64,000 nt of DNA from Paracoccus albus. GTDB lineage: Bacteria; Pseudomonadota; Alphaproteobacteria; Rhodobacterales; Rhodobacteraceae. Numbering within the stretch: position 1 is the stretch's first letter; each line of letters opens with the position of its first letter. The stretch is from positions 2,378,501 through 2,442,500 of the forward strand of contig NZ_CP115775.1 of NCBI RefSeq assembly GCF_027913035.1. Direction: 5' to 3'. Of this stretch, positions 54,590 to 64,000 are shown in pieces. A program made the translations under genes and the position numbers. Under the pieces are notes generated by a model. That model saw nothing but the letters and a program-made list of their open reading frames with translations, searched no databases and had not been told where the DNA came from.

Positions 54590-55885
54590 TCAGCCCAGTT
54601 TCAGATTGTCGATTCCGACCAGCCGGTCGTAAACCCAGTAAAGGATCAGCACCCCGCCCAGCAGAATGGCGGCCAGTGCGGCAGCCATCGACCAGTTCAG
54701 CGTCCCGGTCATATGTTCAGCAATCATGTTAGAGATAAGCTGCCCCGACGCCCCGCCAACAAGTGCCGGCGTGATGTAATAGCCAACAGCCAGGATAAAG
54801 ACGAGCAACGCGCCCGCCCCCAGTCCCGGCAGTGTCTGCGGGAAATAGATCCTGCGGAAAGCTGTCCAGCTGGTGGCGCCAAGACTGCGGGCGGCACGGA
54901 CATAGCTGGGGTTGATCGTGCGCATCACCGAATAAAGCGGAAGGATCATGAAGGGCAGCAGAATATGCGTCATCGCAATGATGGTGCCGATCTGGTTGTA
55001 CATCATCTTCAGCCGGCCGCCATTGTCGATGACGCCCAGCCAGATCAGCAGATCATTCACCACGCCCTGCTGTTGCAACAGCACCATCCAGCTTGTCGTC
55101 CGCACGAGAAGCGAGGTCCAGAAGGGCAGCAGCACGAGGATCATCAGAAGGTTCGATTTGCGCAGCGGCAGCACCGCCAGAAGATGCGCAACCGGAAAAC
55201 CCAGCAGGAACGTCATGAACGTCACAAGCACTGACAGCCAAAGCGTGCGCATGAAAAGCATGATATATACACGCCTGTTGTCGTTCACCTGAACGATATC
55301 ACCCTCTGCATCACGGGTCCGGTCCAGCGAGGCGAGGTAAAAGCTGTCGGTGTAAGCGGTCGAGGAATTGCGCATCGAGGCCCAGAGTTCCGGATCGCCC
55401 CACTTGTCTTCAATCTCCAGCAACGCGTCGCGATAGGGCGGCTCTATCCCTCTGCGGACCTTGCGCCCGGTCGACGTGAAAAGCGAGCGCGTGCCGGGCA
55501 TTTCGTAATTGATCCGTGTGCCCACGATACCAATGCTGCGTGCCTCTGCCGAGGCCTGAAGGTCGGCGGCAAGCGCAGCAAATGCCGCCTCGTCCGGCGT
55601 CGTGCCGGGTTCGGTTTCGGCGAACCATTCGCTGACCTGCGGCATATTCGCCGCGAAGCCGTCATTATGGACCGAACGATACAGCATCTGCCCGATGGGC
55701 ATGGCGAAGGTCACAAGGATAAAGACCAGAAGCGGCGCCACCAGCAGAAAGGCCCGCCACCGCGCCTTGCGCGATGACCGCGACAGGGCGCGTTTCAGCG
55801 GCTGGCCGTCTGCTGTCGTCAGCGGGCCTTCAACGCCGCCGGCTTCAGTGACGATGGCCGCGTGGGGATCAAGTGGTGATGCCAT
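54590..55885 (-). CDS. ABC transporter permease, PotB type with large periplasmic insert
   Basis: A 431-residue permease, well above the usual 280-300. After helix 1 (AFLLVAPLLVFILVTFAMPIG, about 42-62) comes a hydrophilic segment of about 150 residues with SEWFAETEPGTTPDEAAFAA and RGIEPPYRDALLEIEDKWGD, predicted periplasmic, before the remaining five helices. The EAA loop VRAARSLGATSWTAFRRIYFPQTLPGLGAG is intact. This insert is seen in rhodobacterial PotB-like permeases; its role is not known. It lies 4 bp before the PotC-type gene. Confidence 0.88.
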   Translation of the reverse strand: MASPLDPHAAIVTEAGGVEGPLTTADGQPLKRALSRSSRKARWRAFLLVAPLLVFILVTFAMPIGQMLYRSVHNDGFAANMPQVSEWFAETEPGTTPDEAAFAALAADLQASAEARSIGIVGTRINYEMPGTRSLFTSTGRKVRRGIEPPYRDALLEIEDKWGDPELWASMRNSSTAYTDSFYLASLDRTRDAEGDIVQVNDNRRVYIMLFMRTLWLSVLVTFMTFLLGFPVAHLLAVLPLRKSNLLMILVLLPFWTSLLVRTTSWMVLLQQQGVVNDLLIWLGVIDNGGRLKMMYNQIGTIIAMTHILLPFMILPLYSVMRTINPSYVRAARSLGATSWTAFRRIYFPQTLPGLGAGALLVFILAVGYYITPALVGGASGQLISNMIAEHMTGTLNWSMAAALAAILLGGVLILYWVYDRLVGIDNLKLG

Positions 55886-55941
55886 TCGGTGCTTCCGGGA
55901 ATTGGCCCGGCCGCGCGTATCACGCGGCCGGGGTCGTCAGA

Positions 55942-57015
55942 TCAGCCTGCCAGCCAGGCGTTGAAACGCTCGTTCAGTTCCGAATCGTAATCGACCCAGA
56001 AATCGAGGTTCGAGCCAAGCGCATTGCCCATATTCGCCTCTGTCGTCGGCAGATGCGGGCCCATCGGCTCTTCCGTGCCTTCGATATTGCCGACCATTGC
56101 AGCAGCGGAGACACGGGGCGGACCATAGCTGATGAACTCAGCAGCACGGGCCTGATTGGCGGGTGCGGTCGAGAAAGCGATGAATTCAAGCGCCTGCTCT
56201 ATATTCGGCGCACCCTTTGGGATCACCCAGCCTTCCATCTCATAGATCTGGCCGTCCCAGACGATCTCGAACGGCTGATCGTCATTCATCGCGGCATCGA
56301 AGATCCGGCCATTGAAGGCATAGGCCATGCTGACTTCACCATCGGCCAGAAGCTGCGGCGGCTGTGCGCCGGCCTCCCACCAGACGACGCTGTCCTTGAT
56401 CGTGTCCAGCTTGGCAAAGGCACGGTCGACGCCTTCCGGGGTAGCCAGCGTGTCATAAACCTCTGCCGCCGGAACGCCGTCGGCCATCAGCGCGAATTCA
56501 AGGTTGAACTTCGCGCCGCTGCGCATCGTGCGCGATCCCGGGAAGGCCTCAAGGTCGAAGAAGTCCGCCGGGGTCGACGGCTTGGCATCGGCGAATGCCT
56601 CGTCATTATAGACCATGACCATCGAATAAACGTCGGTCGCGACAAAACAATCCGTCACACCGCCTTCGATGTAATCATCCGTTGCCGCCGTGCCGTCTTC
56701 GGCGGCGGTCAGGGCCGATGCGTCGATCTCTTCCAGCAGGCCTTCGTCACACAGACGCACGGCATCGGCATATTCAACAGATGCCACGTCGGACGTCACA
56801 TTGCCTGCCTCGACCATCGCCTTGATCGGCGTGGCGGGGTTGTCGGCATCCGCGATGTTTACGGCGATACCGGTTTCAGCGGTGAAAGGCTTGGCGTATG
56901 CTTCGAGATGCGAGTTGCCATAGGCGCCGCCCCAGCTGAGAAGGTTCACTTCCTGTGCCGTGGCCGCGGAAGCCATGCTGGTCAGTGCCGAAGTCAGAAT
57001 CAGGGTCTTTTTCAT
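55942..57015 (-). CDS. Extracellular solute-binding protein, PotD/PotF type
   Basis: Periplasmic binding protein of 357 residues with signal peptide MKKTLILTSALTSMASAATA. The mature start QEVNLLSWGGAYGNSHLEAY and LEFIAFSTAPANQARAAEFISYG are typical of the spermidine/putrescine class (family 1-like fold). It includes two Cys (VRLCDEG, TDCFVATD) possibly forming a disulfide. Ligand: likely polyamine or a related compound. Lies between the ATPase and the permeases. Confidence 0.88.
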   Translation of the reverse strand: MKKTLILTSALTSMASAATAQEVNLLSWGGAYGNSHLEAYAKPFTAETGIAVNIADADNPATPIKAMVEAGNVTSDVASVEYADAVRLCDEGLLEEIDASALTAAEDGTAATDDYIEGGVTDCFVATDVYSMVMVYNDEAFADAKPSTPADFFDLEAFPGSRTMRSGAKFNLEFALMADGVPAAEVYDTLATPEGVDRAFAKLDTIKDSVVWWEAGAQPPQLLADGEVSMAYAFNGRIFDAAMNDDQPFEIVWDGQIYEMEGWVIPKGAPNIEQALEFIAFSTAPANQARAAEFISYGPPRVSAAAMVGNIEGTEEPMGPHLPTTEANMGNALGSNLDFWVDYDSELNERFNAWLAG

Positions 57016-57090
57016 TGAAATCTCCTGTTGCGGTTTGTCGGCACATTGGCCGTTATGATTGGGCGCAACGCGCGCCGGGGCCGGTCCCTG

Positions 57091-58194
57091 TTAAACCGGA
57101 TCAAGCGCGCGGGCATCCTGCGGATGCCAGCCAACGCGGATTTCTTCGCCGGGCGACAGCCGTGTCTGGCCCAGTGTATTGCGACTTTTCATGACGAAAT
57201 CATCCTGCCCCGCGATCTTCAGCCGGGTCCGCAGAATGTCGCCCATATAAACGACGTCGATCACCTCTGCCAGCAGGGTATGCGCACCCTGGGGCATAAG
57301 TTCGGGTTTGAACTCGATCCGTTCCGGCCGGATGGATACGGTCGTCGGCTGGCCGACCTCGCGGATATTGACCGCCGTTGCGTCAATGACATCGCCATTC
57401 CAAAGCTTGACCGTGGCCTTGTCGCCATCAAGGCTGGCAATCGTTCCGCCAAGCGCGTTGTTTTCACCGATGAAGCCGGCGACAAAGCTGTTCTCAGGTC
57501 GTTCATACAGATCGTCCGGCACAGCCAACTGCTGGATCCGCCCATCATTGAACACAGCGATGCGGTCGGACATCGTCAGCGCCTCTCCCTGATCATGGGT
57601 CACATAGACGACCGTCACGCCCAACCGTTCGTGCAACTCCTTGATCTCGAACTGCATGTGTTCGCGTAGCTGCTTATCAAGCGCGCCAAGCGGTTCATCC
57701 ATCAGCACCAGCTTGGGATCAAAGACGAGCGCGCGAGCCAATGCGATACGCTGCTGCTGACCGCCGGAAAGCTGGGCCGGCCGACGATTGGCGAATTGCC
57801 CCATCTGCACCATGTCCAATGCGCGGCGAATGCGATCATCGCGTTCGGCCTTTGTCATCCCGCGCACTTCCAGCGGGAAGGACAGGTTTTCGCCAACGGT
57901 CATATGCGGAAACAGCGCATAGTTCTGAAAGACCATGCCGATGCCGCGTTTATGCGGCGGAACGTCGTTGATATTGCGCCCATCCAGCAGGATTTGGCCG
58001 TGGGTCGCGGTTTCAAAGCCGGCCAGCATCATCAGGCAAGTCGTCTTGCCTGATCCCGATGGGCCAAGCATAGTCAGGAACTCTCCCCTGCCGATCGACA
58101 GGTTAAGATCCTTCACGACAAGCGTTTGGCCGTCATAGCTTTTCTGCACATGATCGAAGACGACAAAACCGTCATCGCTGGTCGATTTCGTCAA
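57091..58194 (-). CDS. ABC transporter ATP-binding protein, PotA type
   Basis: ATPase of 367 residues: Walker [20 protein letters not shown]-loop MVFQNYALF, signature QLSGGQQQRIALARALV, Walker B LVLMDEPLGALD, and the C-terminal TOBE domain (from about 275; VSIRPERIEFKPELMPQG). The frame begins with TTG at 58194, supported by AGGGGA 6 nt upstream and the absence of an ATG before the conserved FDHVQKSYDG. First gene of the operon and likely to set its expression. Confidence 0.92.
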   Translation of the reverse strand: MTKSTSDDGFVVFDHVQKSYDGQTLVVKDLNLSIGRGEFLTMLGPSGSGKTTCLMMLAGFETATHGQILLDGRNINDVPPHKRGIGMVFQNYALFPHMTVGENLSFPLEVRGMTKAERDDRIRRALDMVQMGQFANRRPAQLSGGQQQRIALARALVFDPKLVLMDEPLGALDKQLREHMQFEIKELHERLGVTVVYVTHDQGEALTMSDRIAVFNDGRIQQLAVPDDLYERPENSFVAGFIGENNALGGTIASLDGDKATVKLWNGDVIDATAVNIREVGQPTTVSIRPERIEFKPELMPQGAHTLLAEVIDVVYMGDILRTRLKIAGQDDFVMKSRNTLGQTRLSPGEEIRVGWHPQDARALDPV

Positions 58195-58386
58195 GCGCTG
58201 TTCCCCTGTACTGGTTGCGGTTCTGGTTGCCGCCTGCGACAGGTTAAGCGCCCGCGCGGCCAGATTGCAACAGGCTGTATCGGATCACCCCGCGGCGGGA
58301 CGGTAACTGGCGAAATTGACGCCAGGCCCGACAGTTTGCCCTTTTCATCCGCGCCGGAAGTGTTTATCTGCACGCGATGTCGCGAT

Positions 58387-58473
58387 GCGGTCGTGGCGGA
58401 ATTGGTAGACGCGCAGCGTTGAGGTCGCTGTTCCTTAACCGGAGTGGAAGTTCGAGTCTTCTCGACCGCACCA
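58387..58473 (+). tRNA. tRNA-Leu (GAG)
   Basis: An 87-nt class II tRNA: acceptor GCGGTCG/CGACCGC, D-arm beginning GGCGGAATTGGTAGAC, anticodon stem CAGCG/CGCTG with loop TTGAGGT giving GAG, a long variable arm TTCCTTAACCGGA, T-arm GGAAGTTCGAGTCTTC, encoded CCA. Reads CUC and CUU codons. Confidence 0.95.
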
Positions 58474-58481
58474 GACAAAAT

Positions 58482-58514
58482 AAAAGCCGTTCCTTTGCGG
58501 GAACGGCTTTTCTC
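58482..58514 (+). terminator. Rho-independent terminator after tRNA-Leu
   Basis: A perfect 12-bp stem, AAAAGCCGTTCC (58482-58493) with GGAACGGCTTTT (58500-58511), loop 6 nt, followed by TCTCTTTC. Arms are A- and T-rich at their ends, so it may also end the convergent VWA operon. Confidence 0.9.
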
Positions 58515-58564
58515 TTTCCGTCTTATGTTTGGGTCGTGCGGATGCGGGGCAGGCTCGGCACAGC

Positions 58565-60739
58565 CTATTCGATGAAATCGCGCGTGCCGGGTTGCGGGAC
58601 GGTGCTGCCGGCATCGCTGGCCTCAAGGCTTTCGGCCAGCCGCATCAGCGAGATCGCCTCGTTGCGATAACCGAACGGATCATCGCCCCTGCCCGATTGA
58701 GCCAAAGCGATCGCATCATCCCAGCCCCACTCGCCCAGATAGCTGGCACCGGTCAGCAATTGCCCGAAACCTGCAATGGCGGCTGCAAAGCGCGCATCCT
58801 CGTCAGGCTCGCCCTGCTGGGCAAGGATGGGGGTTTCGATAAGCTGCGACTCCGATTCGCCGGGCGATTTGTAGCGCATCCGCAGGAAGCCCAACTCTCC
58901 ATCCGCATCACCGACCGCCTCGTCTGACTGATAGCGAAGAGAATCGTTCAGCAGCGCCGGGCTGTCGAGCGGCGTGACCTCATAGATCGCCGTTACAGCA
59001 TGGCCCGCACCAAGCTCTCCGGCATCGACTTTGTCATTGTTGAAATCTTCGCGACGCAAGGCGCGGGTCTCATAGCCGATCAGGCGGTATTCGGCGACCT
59101 CGGCAGGGTTCCATTCGACCTGCAGCTTTACGTCACCGGCAATCGGGAAAAGCGCGCCTGAAAGCTGATCGACAAGGACCTTTTGCGCCTCTTGCAAGGT
59201 GTCGATATAGGCGGCCTGACCATTCCCGTTCTGCGCAATAGCCTGCATCGTTGCATCATCCAGATTGCCACGACCGAAGCCAAGGACAGACAGATAAGTT
59301 CCCGCATCTCGCTTGCGGGCGATATATCCTTCAAGCCCTTCGGGGTCGGAAATGCCGACATTGAAATCACCATCCGTCGCCAGAAGAATGCGAGAGACTT
59401 CGCCATCCTCGGCCATGCTGTCGGCTGCGCGATAGGCAAGCTCCAGCCCCTCGGCACCGTTGGTCGAGCCACCGGCGTCCAGCCGGTCGAGCGCCGACAG
59501 GATCTTGGCGCTGTCGCTTGCCGCGGTGGGTTCCAGAACCTGACCGGCGGAACCTGCATAGGTCACGATAGCAACCTGATCTTCCGGGCGCAGTTGGCCA
59601 AGCATCATACGCAGCGATTGCTTGAGCAATGGCAGCTTGTCGGGGTCCTGCATCGAGCCTGACGTGTCGATCAGGAACACCAGATTCAGCGGCGGACGAT
59701 CATCCACAGCGGGCATCTGTCCTTGCAGACCGATGCGGACTAGTTGCGTATCCGCGTTCCACGGCGTCTGCATCACCGCGACCGAGGCATTGAACGGCGC
59801 GCCGGCCTGAGCATCCGGTGCCGGATAGCTGTAGGGGAAATAATTGATCATTTCCTCGACCCGCACAGCCTCTGCCGGTGGCAGATAGCCGGACATCAGG
59901 CTGTCGCGCACCACGGCGTAGGACGCAGTATCGACATCAGCCGAGAAAGTCGAAACCGGTTCTTCCGTGGTCACCTTGACCGGGTTGCTATCGGCATTTG
60001 CGAAGGTCTCGGTATTCTGCTCTGGCAGAATGATTGCATTCCCGATTGGGGGCTCGAAGGCCATATCTGCCGAGGCCATGCTTTCAAAAGCAGCATTCGG
60101 CGCGACTCCCAGCAAGGATCCGTTTGCAGTAGCTTCGGTTTCCGCACGGCTTCTTGCTGGCGCCGATTGTCGCGATGCGGCTGCGTCGGCCATGTTCGGC
60201 GCACCGCCCGATTGAACCGATTGGTCCGCCGTCGCTATCGGTGCGGCCGGTGGTTCAACCTGTGGAACTTCAACAGAGGCCGCTGCCTCTTCGGACACAG
60301 GCGGTTGCAACTGCGCGGGTTGTTGCGGCTCCGCCTGCTCTTGCGCCTCTGCAGGTTGTGTCATCGCCTGCTCCGGCGACGATACGGCTTCCTGCGCGGG
60401 TGCCTGCACCTCGCCCAGCGGTGCCTGGTAGCCGACATCCTGAAGCGGCAGGATCACGAACATCCCGATACAGATCGCGGCGACGGATGTGGTGGCGGCG
60501 AGGGCCTGCTTGCTGGTCAGATTGTAAAACATGTCACGAACTCCTCTCAGAAAACCCGCCTTTTTTTCCGGGCGGTCCTGAGTGGGACGCATCTCGTCGT
60601 CTGTTTCCTTGGAGAGTTCGTCAAAATTTTTCATCGCCTGCATCATCGCGGCGCGCTTTGCCGCAGGGTCCGGCTGCGGGGACTGCCCGCGCAAGGCACT
60701 GGTCAGGCGGTAAAAATCGTCCTTCGGGTCAGCTGTCAT
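58565..60739 (-). CDS. Membrane-anchored VWA domain protein (YfbK type)
   Basis: A 724-residue protein. Residues 1-75 are hydrophilic and predicted cytoplasmic; one helix (ALAATTSVAAICIGMFVILP, 79-98) crosses the membrane; 100-240 is a Pro/Glu/Gln/Ala-rich linker; then a YfbK-type N-terminal part (STFSADVDTASYAVVRDSLM) and a VWA domain with the MIDAS motif DTSGSM at 358-363 and TDGDFN; the C-terminal 170 residues are the YfbK-specific domain. The ATG at 60739 follows AGGAGG; the 61 residues upstream of it are not coding for this protein. It overlaps the ECF sigma gene by 4 nt. Confidence 0.9.
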   Translation of the reverse strand: MTADPKDDFYRLTSALRGQSPQPDPAAKRAAMMQAMKNFDELSKETDDEMRPTQDRPEKKAGFLRGVRDMFYNLTSKQALAATTSVAAICIGMFVILPLQDVGYQAPLGEVQAPAQEAVSSPEQAMTQPAEAQEQAEPQQPAQLQPPVSEEAAASVEVPQVEPPAAPIATADQSVQSGGAPNMADAAASRQSAPARSRAETEATANGSLLGVAPNAAFESMASADMAFEPPIGNAIILPEQNTETFANADSNPVKVTTEEPVSTFSADVDTASYAVVRDSLMSGYLPPAEAVRVEEMINYFPYSYPAPDAQAGAPFNASVAVMQTPWNADTQLVRIGLQGQMPAVDDRPPLNLVFLIDTSGSMQDPDKLPLLKQSLRMMLGQLRPEDQVAIVTYAGSAGQVLEPTAASDSAKILSALDRLDAGGSTNGAEGLELAYRAADSMAEDGEVSRILLATDGDFNVGISDPEGLEGYIARKRDAGTYLSVLGFGRGNLDDATMQAIAQNGNGQAAYIDTLQEAQKVLVDQLSGALFPIAGDVKLQVEWNPAEVAEYRLIGYETRALRREDFNNDKVDAGELGAGHAVTAIYEVTPLDSPALLNDSLRYQSDEAVGDADGELGFLRMRYKSPGESESQLIETPILAQQGEPDEDARFAAAIAGFGQLLTGASYLGEWGWDDAIALAQSGRGDDPFGYRNEAISLMRLAESLEASDAGSTVPQPGTRDFIE

Positions 60740-61278
60740 TGCATCTCCTCCTGCGCGACGGCGCGGAGCCTTTTCTTCACCTCTGACATACGCCAGGCGA
60801 CGGTTCCCTCTGGTATGCCCAGGACTTCGGCCGCTTCGCCCTGCGACAAACCCTCGCCCAGTGTCAGGGCGACGGTATCGCGCAATTCGTCTGACAATCC
60901 GGCCATTGCATCGCGCAGCCATGTTTCTGCGTCGGCCGCGTCGCTGATCTCGGCCTGTCGCCCGCGCTCCCAGTCGCCCCAGCCTGCTGCGGCCCTCGCA
61001 TGCGTCGCCGCACGCCTGCGACGGTCATGGGCGGCGTTCACCGCCACCCTGTATAACCATGTGGTCAGCCGGGCCTCGTTTCGCCAGCCCTTCAGCTTGA
61101 CGGGCAAGGACGCACAAATGTCCTGCGTCAGATCCTCTGCTTCCGCATGTTGGCCTGTCAGACGCCAGCAAAGTCCGAACAGGCGATCATAATGCCTGTC
61201 CAGCAAGGTCGCGAATGCCTCGCGGTCACCGCGACCCGCAGCCGTTGCCAGCGATTCATCTGAAATTTCCATCAGCAT
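60736..61278 (-). CDS. RNA polymerase ECF sigma factor
   Basis: A 180-residue sigma-70 family factor. Region 2: FATLLDRHYDRLFGLCWRLTG, EAEDLTQDICASLPVKLKGW, ARLTTWLYRVAVNAAHD. Region 4: LSDELRDTVALTLGEGLSQG, EAAEVLGIPEGTVAWRMSEV (helix-turn-helix). A start ambiguity remains: GTG 61281, ATG 61278 or ATG 61272, none with a clear ribosome site. Its stop overlaps the start of the membrane VWA gene, so the two are made together; no zinc-finger anti-sigma factor is encoded. Confidence 0.9.
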   Translation of the reverse strand: MLMEISDESLATAAGRGDREAFATLLDRHYDRLFGLCWRLTGQHAEAEDLTQDICASLPVKLKGWRNEARLTTWLYRVAVNAAHDRRRRAATHARAAAGWGDWERGRQAEISDAADAETWLRDAMAGLSDELRDTVALTLGEGLSQGEAAEVLGIPEGTVAWRMSEVKKRLRAVAQEEMQ

Positions 61279-61460
61279 CACAATCAGTCTGACGCATCAG
61301 CACGCCGTTTCCTTGGATAGCAGCGACGTTTTTTTTCACAAGCTGGGCTGTGAAGGCGGCCCATGACACGACGCGGCACCCTTTCGCTTTTCATTTTCAA
61401 CGCTTAGTTGATGCGAAGGCGCGGACAATCCGCCCGCCCGAACGACGTCCGGAAGCCGAC

Positions 61461-62135
61461 ATGCCACCACCCGACAAAGAACCACTTAGCCCCGACTGGA
61501 TGATCGGTGATGGCCTGACCCCATACGAATCGGCGGTTGCCGAGATGGAGGCACATGTCGCCTCCATGCACGACGGCAGCGGGAATGAGCGGATCTGGCT
61601 GGTCGAGCATCCGCCGCTGTACACGGCCGGTACATCGGCCAAGCAATCCGACCTTCTTTCCGCCAGATTTCCCGTGCACGAAACGGGGCGCGGTGGTCAG
61701 TACACCTATCACGGTCCGGGGCAGCGCGTCGTTTACACAATGCTCGACCTGAACAAGCGCGGGCGTGATGTCCGGGCCTTTGTTCAATCGCTTGAAGCTT
61801 GGGTCATCGAAACCCTGGCGGAGTTCGGCGTCACCGGCGAGACACGCGAAGGCAGGGTCGGCGTGTGGGTGGCGCGTCCCGATAAGCCGCCGCTTGCCGA
61901 CGGATCAATGCGCGAAGACAAAATAGCCGCAATCGGAATCAAGCTGCGCCGCTGGATAAGCTTTCACGGCATCTCGATAAATGTAGAGCCGGATCTGGAG
62001 CACTATAACGGGATCGTTCCCTGCGGCATTTCCGGGCACGGCGTGACCAGTCTGGTCGATCTTGGCCTGCCCGTCACGATGGCAGACCTTGATGCCGCGC
62101 TGCGGCTCACGTTCGACCGGCACTTTAGCATGTAA
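61461..62135 (+). CDS. lipB: Octanoyltransferase LipB
   Basis: Moves octanoate from acyl-ACP to lipoyl domains. 224 residues. [22 protein letters not shown] (substrate pocket), [20 protein letters not shown] (catalytic Lys) and [14 protein letters not shown] (catalytic Cys) are complete. The frame runs upstream to 61350, but the ATG at 61461 ([10 protein letters not shown]) with GGAAG gives the family's usual length. Divergent from the ECF sigma gene with about 180 bp between starts. Confidence 0.94.
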   Translation: MPPPDKEPLSPDWMIGDGLTPYESAVAEMEAHVASMHDGSGNERIWLVEHPPLYTAGTSAKQSDLLSARFPVHETGRGGQYTYHGPGQRVVYTMLDLNKRGRDVRAFVQSLEAWVIETLAEFGVTGETREGRVGVWVARPDKPPLADGSMREDKIAAIGIKLRRWISFHGISINVEPDLEHYNGIVPCGISGHGVTSLVDLGLPVTMADLDAALRLTFDRHFSM

Positions 62136-62233
62136 GAATTTGATTTGACCGAAGTCAGGACGTTTCGCCACATTCCGTGATAGCCGCTTTGTCTGGCATA
62201 CAAGGCTCGCGTTAGCCAAGAAAGGACGACATA

Positions 62234-62710
62234 ATGAATAAACGTCTCATCGCCGCGCTCGCTTTAACGACTTTGGCCGCGCCGGCAACGGCACTGGCCC
62301 AGGATGCTGCAGGTGACGCCGCAAAGGGCGAGAAGGAATTCAACAAGTGCAAGGCGTGTCACATGATCCAGTCGCCCGACGGCGAGGATATCGTCAAAGG
62401 CGGAAAGACCGGCCCGAACCTTTATGGGATCGTCGGCAGGGGATTCGCCGCTGTCGAGGATTATAAATATGGCGATGGCATCATGGAACTGGCGGCGGCC
62501 AATCCCGACGCTGTCTGGGACATCCATTCGCTTAAGGCCTATGTCACCGATCCCACAGGTTATCTGGATCAATATTCGGGCGACGAAAGCGCGCGTTCCA
62601 AGATGACGTTCAAGCTGACCCGCAATCAGGATGATCTTGTCGCCTATCTGCTTTCGGTGTCACCTGACGCGCCAGAGCAACCGGCCGAAAGCGATGGCGC
62701 GCCGCAATAA
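62234..62710 (+). CDS. cycA: Cytochrome c550 (class I, periplasmic)
   Basis: Soluble electron carrier between the bc1 complex and terminal oxidases or denitrification enzymes. 158 residues: signal peptide MNKRLIAALALTTLAAPATALA, mature AKGEKEFNKCKACHMIQSP with heme motif C39-K-A-C42-H43, and axial Met124 in SKMTFKL. The sequence matches my recollection of Paracoccus denitrificans c550, including KGGKTGPNLYGIVGRG. The acidic/Gln tail (PDAPEQPAESDGAPQ) is like the Paracoccus tail. ctaD follows downstream. Confidence 0.95.
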   Translation: MNKRLIAALALTTLAAPATALAQDAAGDAAKGEKEFNKCKACHMIQSPDGEDIVKGGKTGPNLYGIVGRGFAAVEDYKYGDGIMELAAANPDAVWDIHSLKAYVTDPTGYLDQYSGDESARSKMTFKLTRNQDDLVAYLLSVSPDAPEQPAESDGAPQ

Positions 62711-62738
62711 AGGCGCCCTTCCCCGCCGGTAGGGCATT

Positions 62739-62799
62739 GCGGGGCCGCGACAGGTTGTCGCAGCCCCGCGCCGCTAACCCCGCAACTAATGTGGCGGGG
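62739..62799. repeat. Two consecutive hairpins between cycA and ctaD
   Basis: Hairpin 1: GCGGGGC-C-GCGACA (62739-62752) with TGTCGC-A-GCCCCGC (62756-62769), one mismatch, loop GGT. Hairpin 2: CCCCGC (62778-62783) with GCGGGG (62794-62799). No long T run follows, so they may act as a weak terminator, attenuator or RNA-stabilising element at the cycA 3' end. Confidence 0.5.
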
Positions 62800-62817
62800 C
62801 TTCCTATAGACGGCTAA

Positions 62818-64000
<1,183 letters not shown>

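Noticed and set aside
55873..57018. Plus-strand open frame of 381 residues opposite the solute-binding protein gene
   Set aside because: Antisense of a gene with a clear signal peptide and operon context.
59744..61192. Plus-strand open frame of 482 residues opposite the VWA and sigma genes
   Set aside because: Antisense to two well-supported genes; Cys/Arg/Leu-rich composition without domain features.

Overview
The window is chromosomal DNA from an alphaproteobacterium of the family Rhodobacteraceae, almost certainly genus Paracoccus. The strongest evidence is at the right end: a soluble cytochrome c550 gene (cycA) sits directly upstream of an aa3-type oxidase subunit I gene (ctaD). Both proteins, and this gene order, closely match what I recall of Paracoccus denitrificans. 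The EtfA/EtfB pair and the HprK-RapZ-EIIA-HPr operon beside pckA fit the same group. The sequence is GC-rich and gene-dense, and many genes overlap by 1-4 nt (ATGA or TGATG junctions). I see no phage, insertion sequence, CRISPR array or rRNA.

Left part (1-13.7 kb): a truncated family 8-like glycosyltransferase and a MarC-type membrane protein lead into a cell-wall block on the minus strand (ftsW-murG-murC-membrane protein-murB). Next come a small HIG1-like membrane protein, a cobalamin adenosyltransferase, etfBA and a 3-hydroxybutyryl-CoA dehydrogenase. A DUF2852 protein with a palindromic operator lies beside a TetR regulator. That regulator is the last gene of a phosphocarrier operon (hprK-rapZ-EIIA-ptsH), which is divergent from pckA.

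Middle part (13.7-38.3 kb): pckA, an AtoE-like fatty-acid transporter, aminopeptidase P, the cobaltochelatase subunits CobT/CobS, a DUF808 protein, a YbjN protein, proC, a 2-hydroxyacid dehydrogenase and a CsbD stress protein with a candidate EcfG promoter. An orphan divergent phosphonate pair (DUF1045/phnM) is followed by a Kef-type antiporter. A Hint-domain protein and a large exported phytase-like esterase flank an AT-rich divergent region. A sulfate ABC transporter (sbp-cysT-cysW-cysA) and tRNA-Met(CAU) follow.

Right part (38.3-64 kb): gltX, a zincin-PfkB-AlaE operon, a Tat-type intradiol dioxygenase-like protein, Hsp31, dtd and a DEAD-box helicase. Then come a Bcr/CflA efflux pump, tdk, an SRPBCC protein and an operon dac-tmk-holB-tatD-MBL hydrolase-AEC transporter. 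A polyamine-type ABC transporter operon and tRNA-Leu(GAG) are followed by an ECF sigma factor translationally coupled to a membrane-anchored VWA protein. The window ends with lipB, cycA and the start of ctaD.

Most of the window is housekeeping. The most interesting points are the ECF sigma/membrane-VWA pair, the perfect TetR-like operator at the DUF2852 gene, LacI-type operator candidates before pckA, two candidate general-stress promoters, the orphan phosphonate pair, and the AT-rich region beside the Hint protein.
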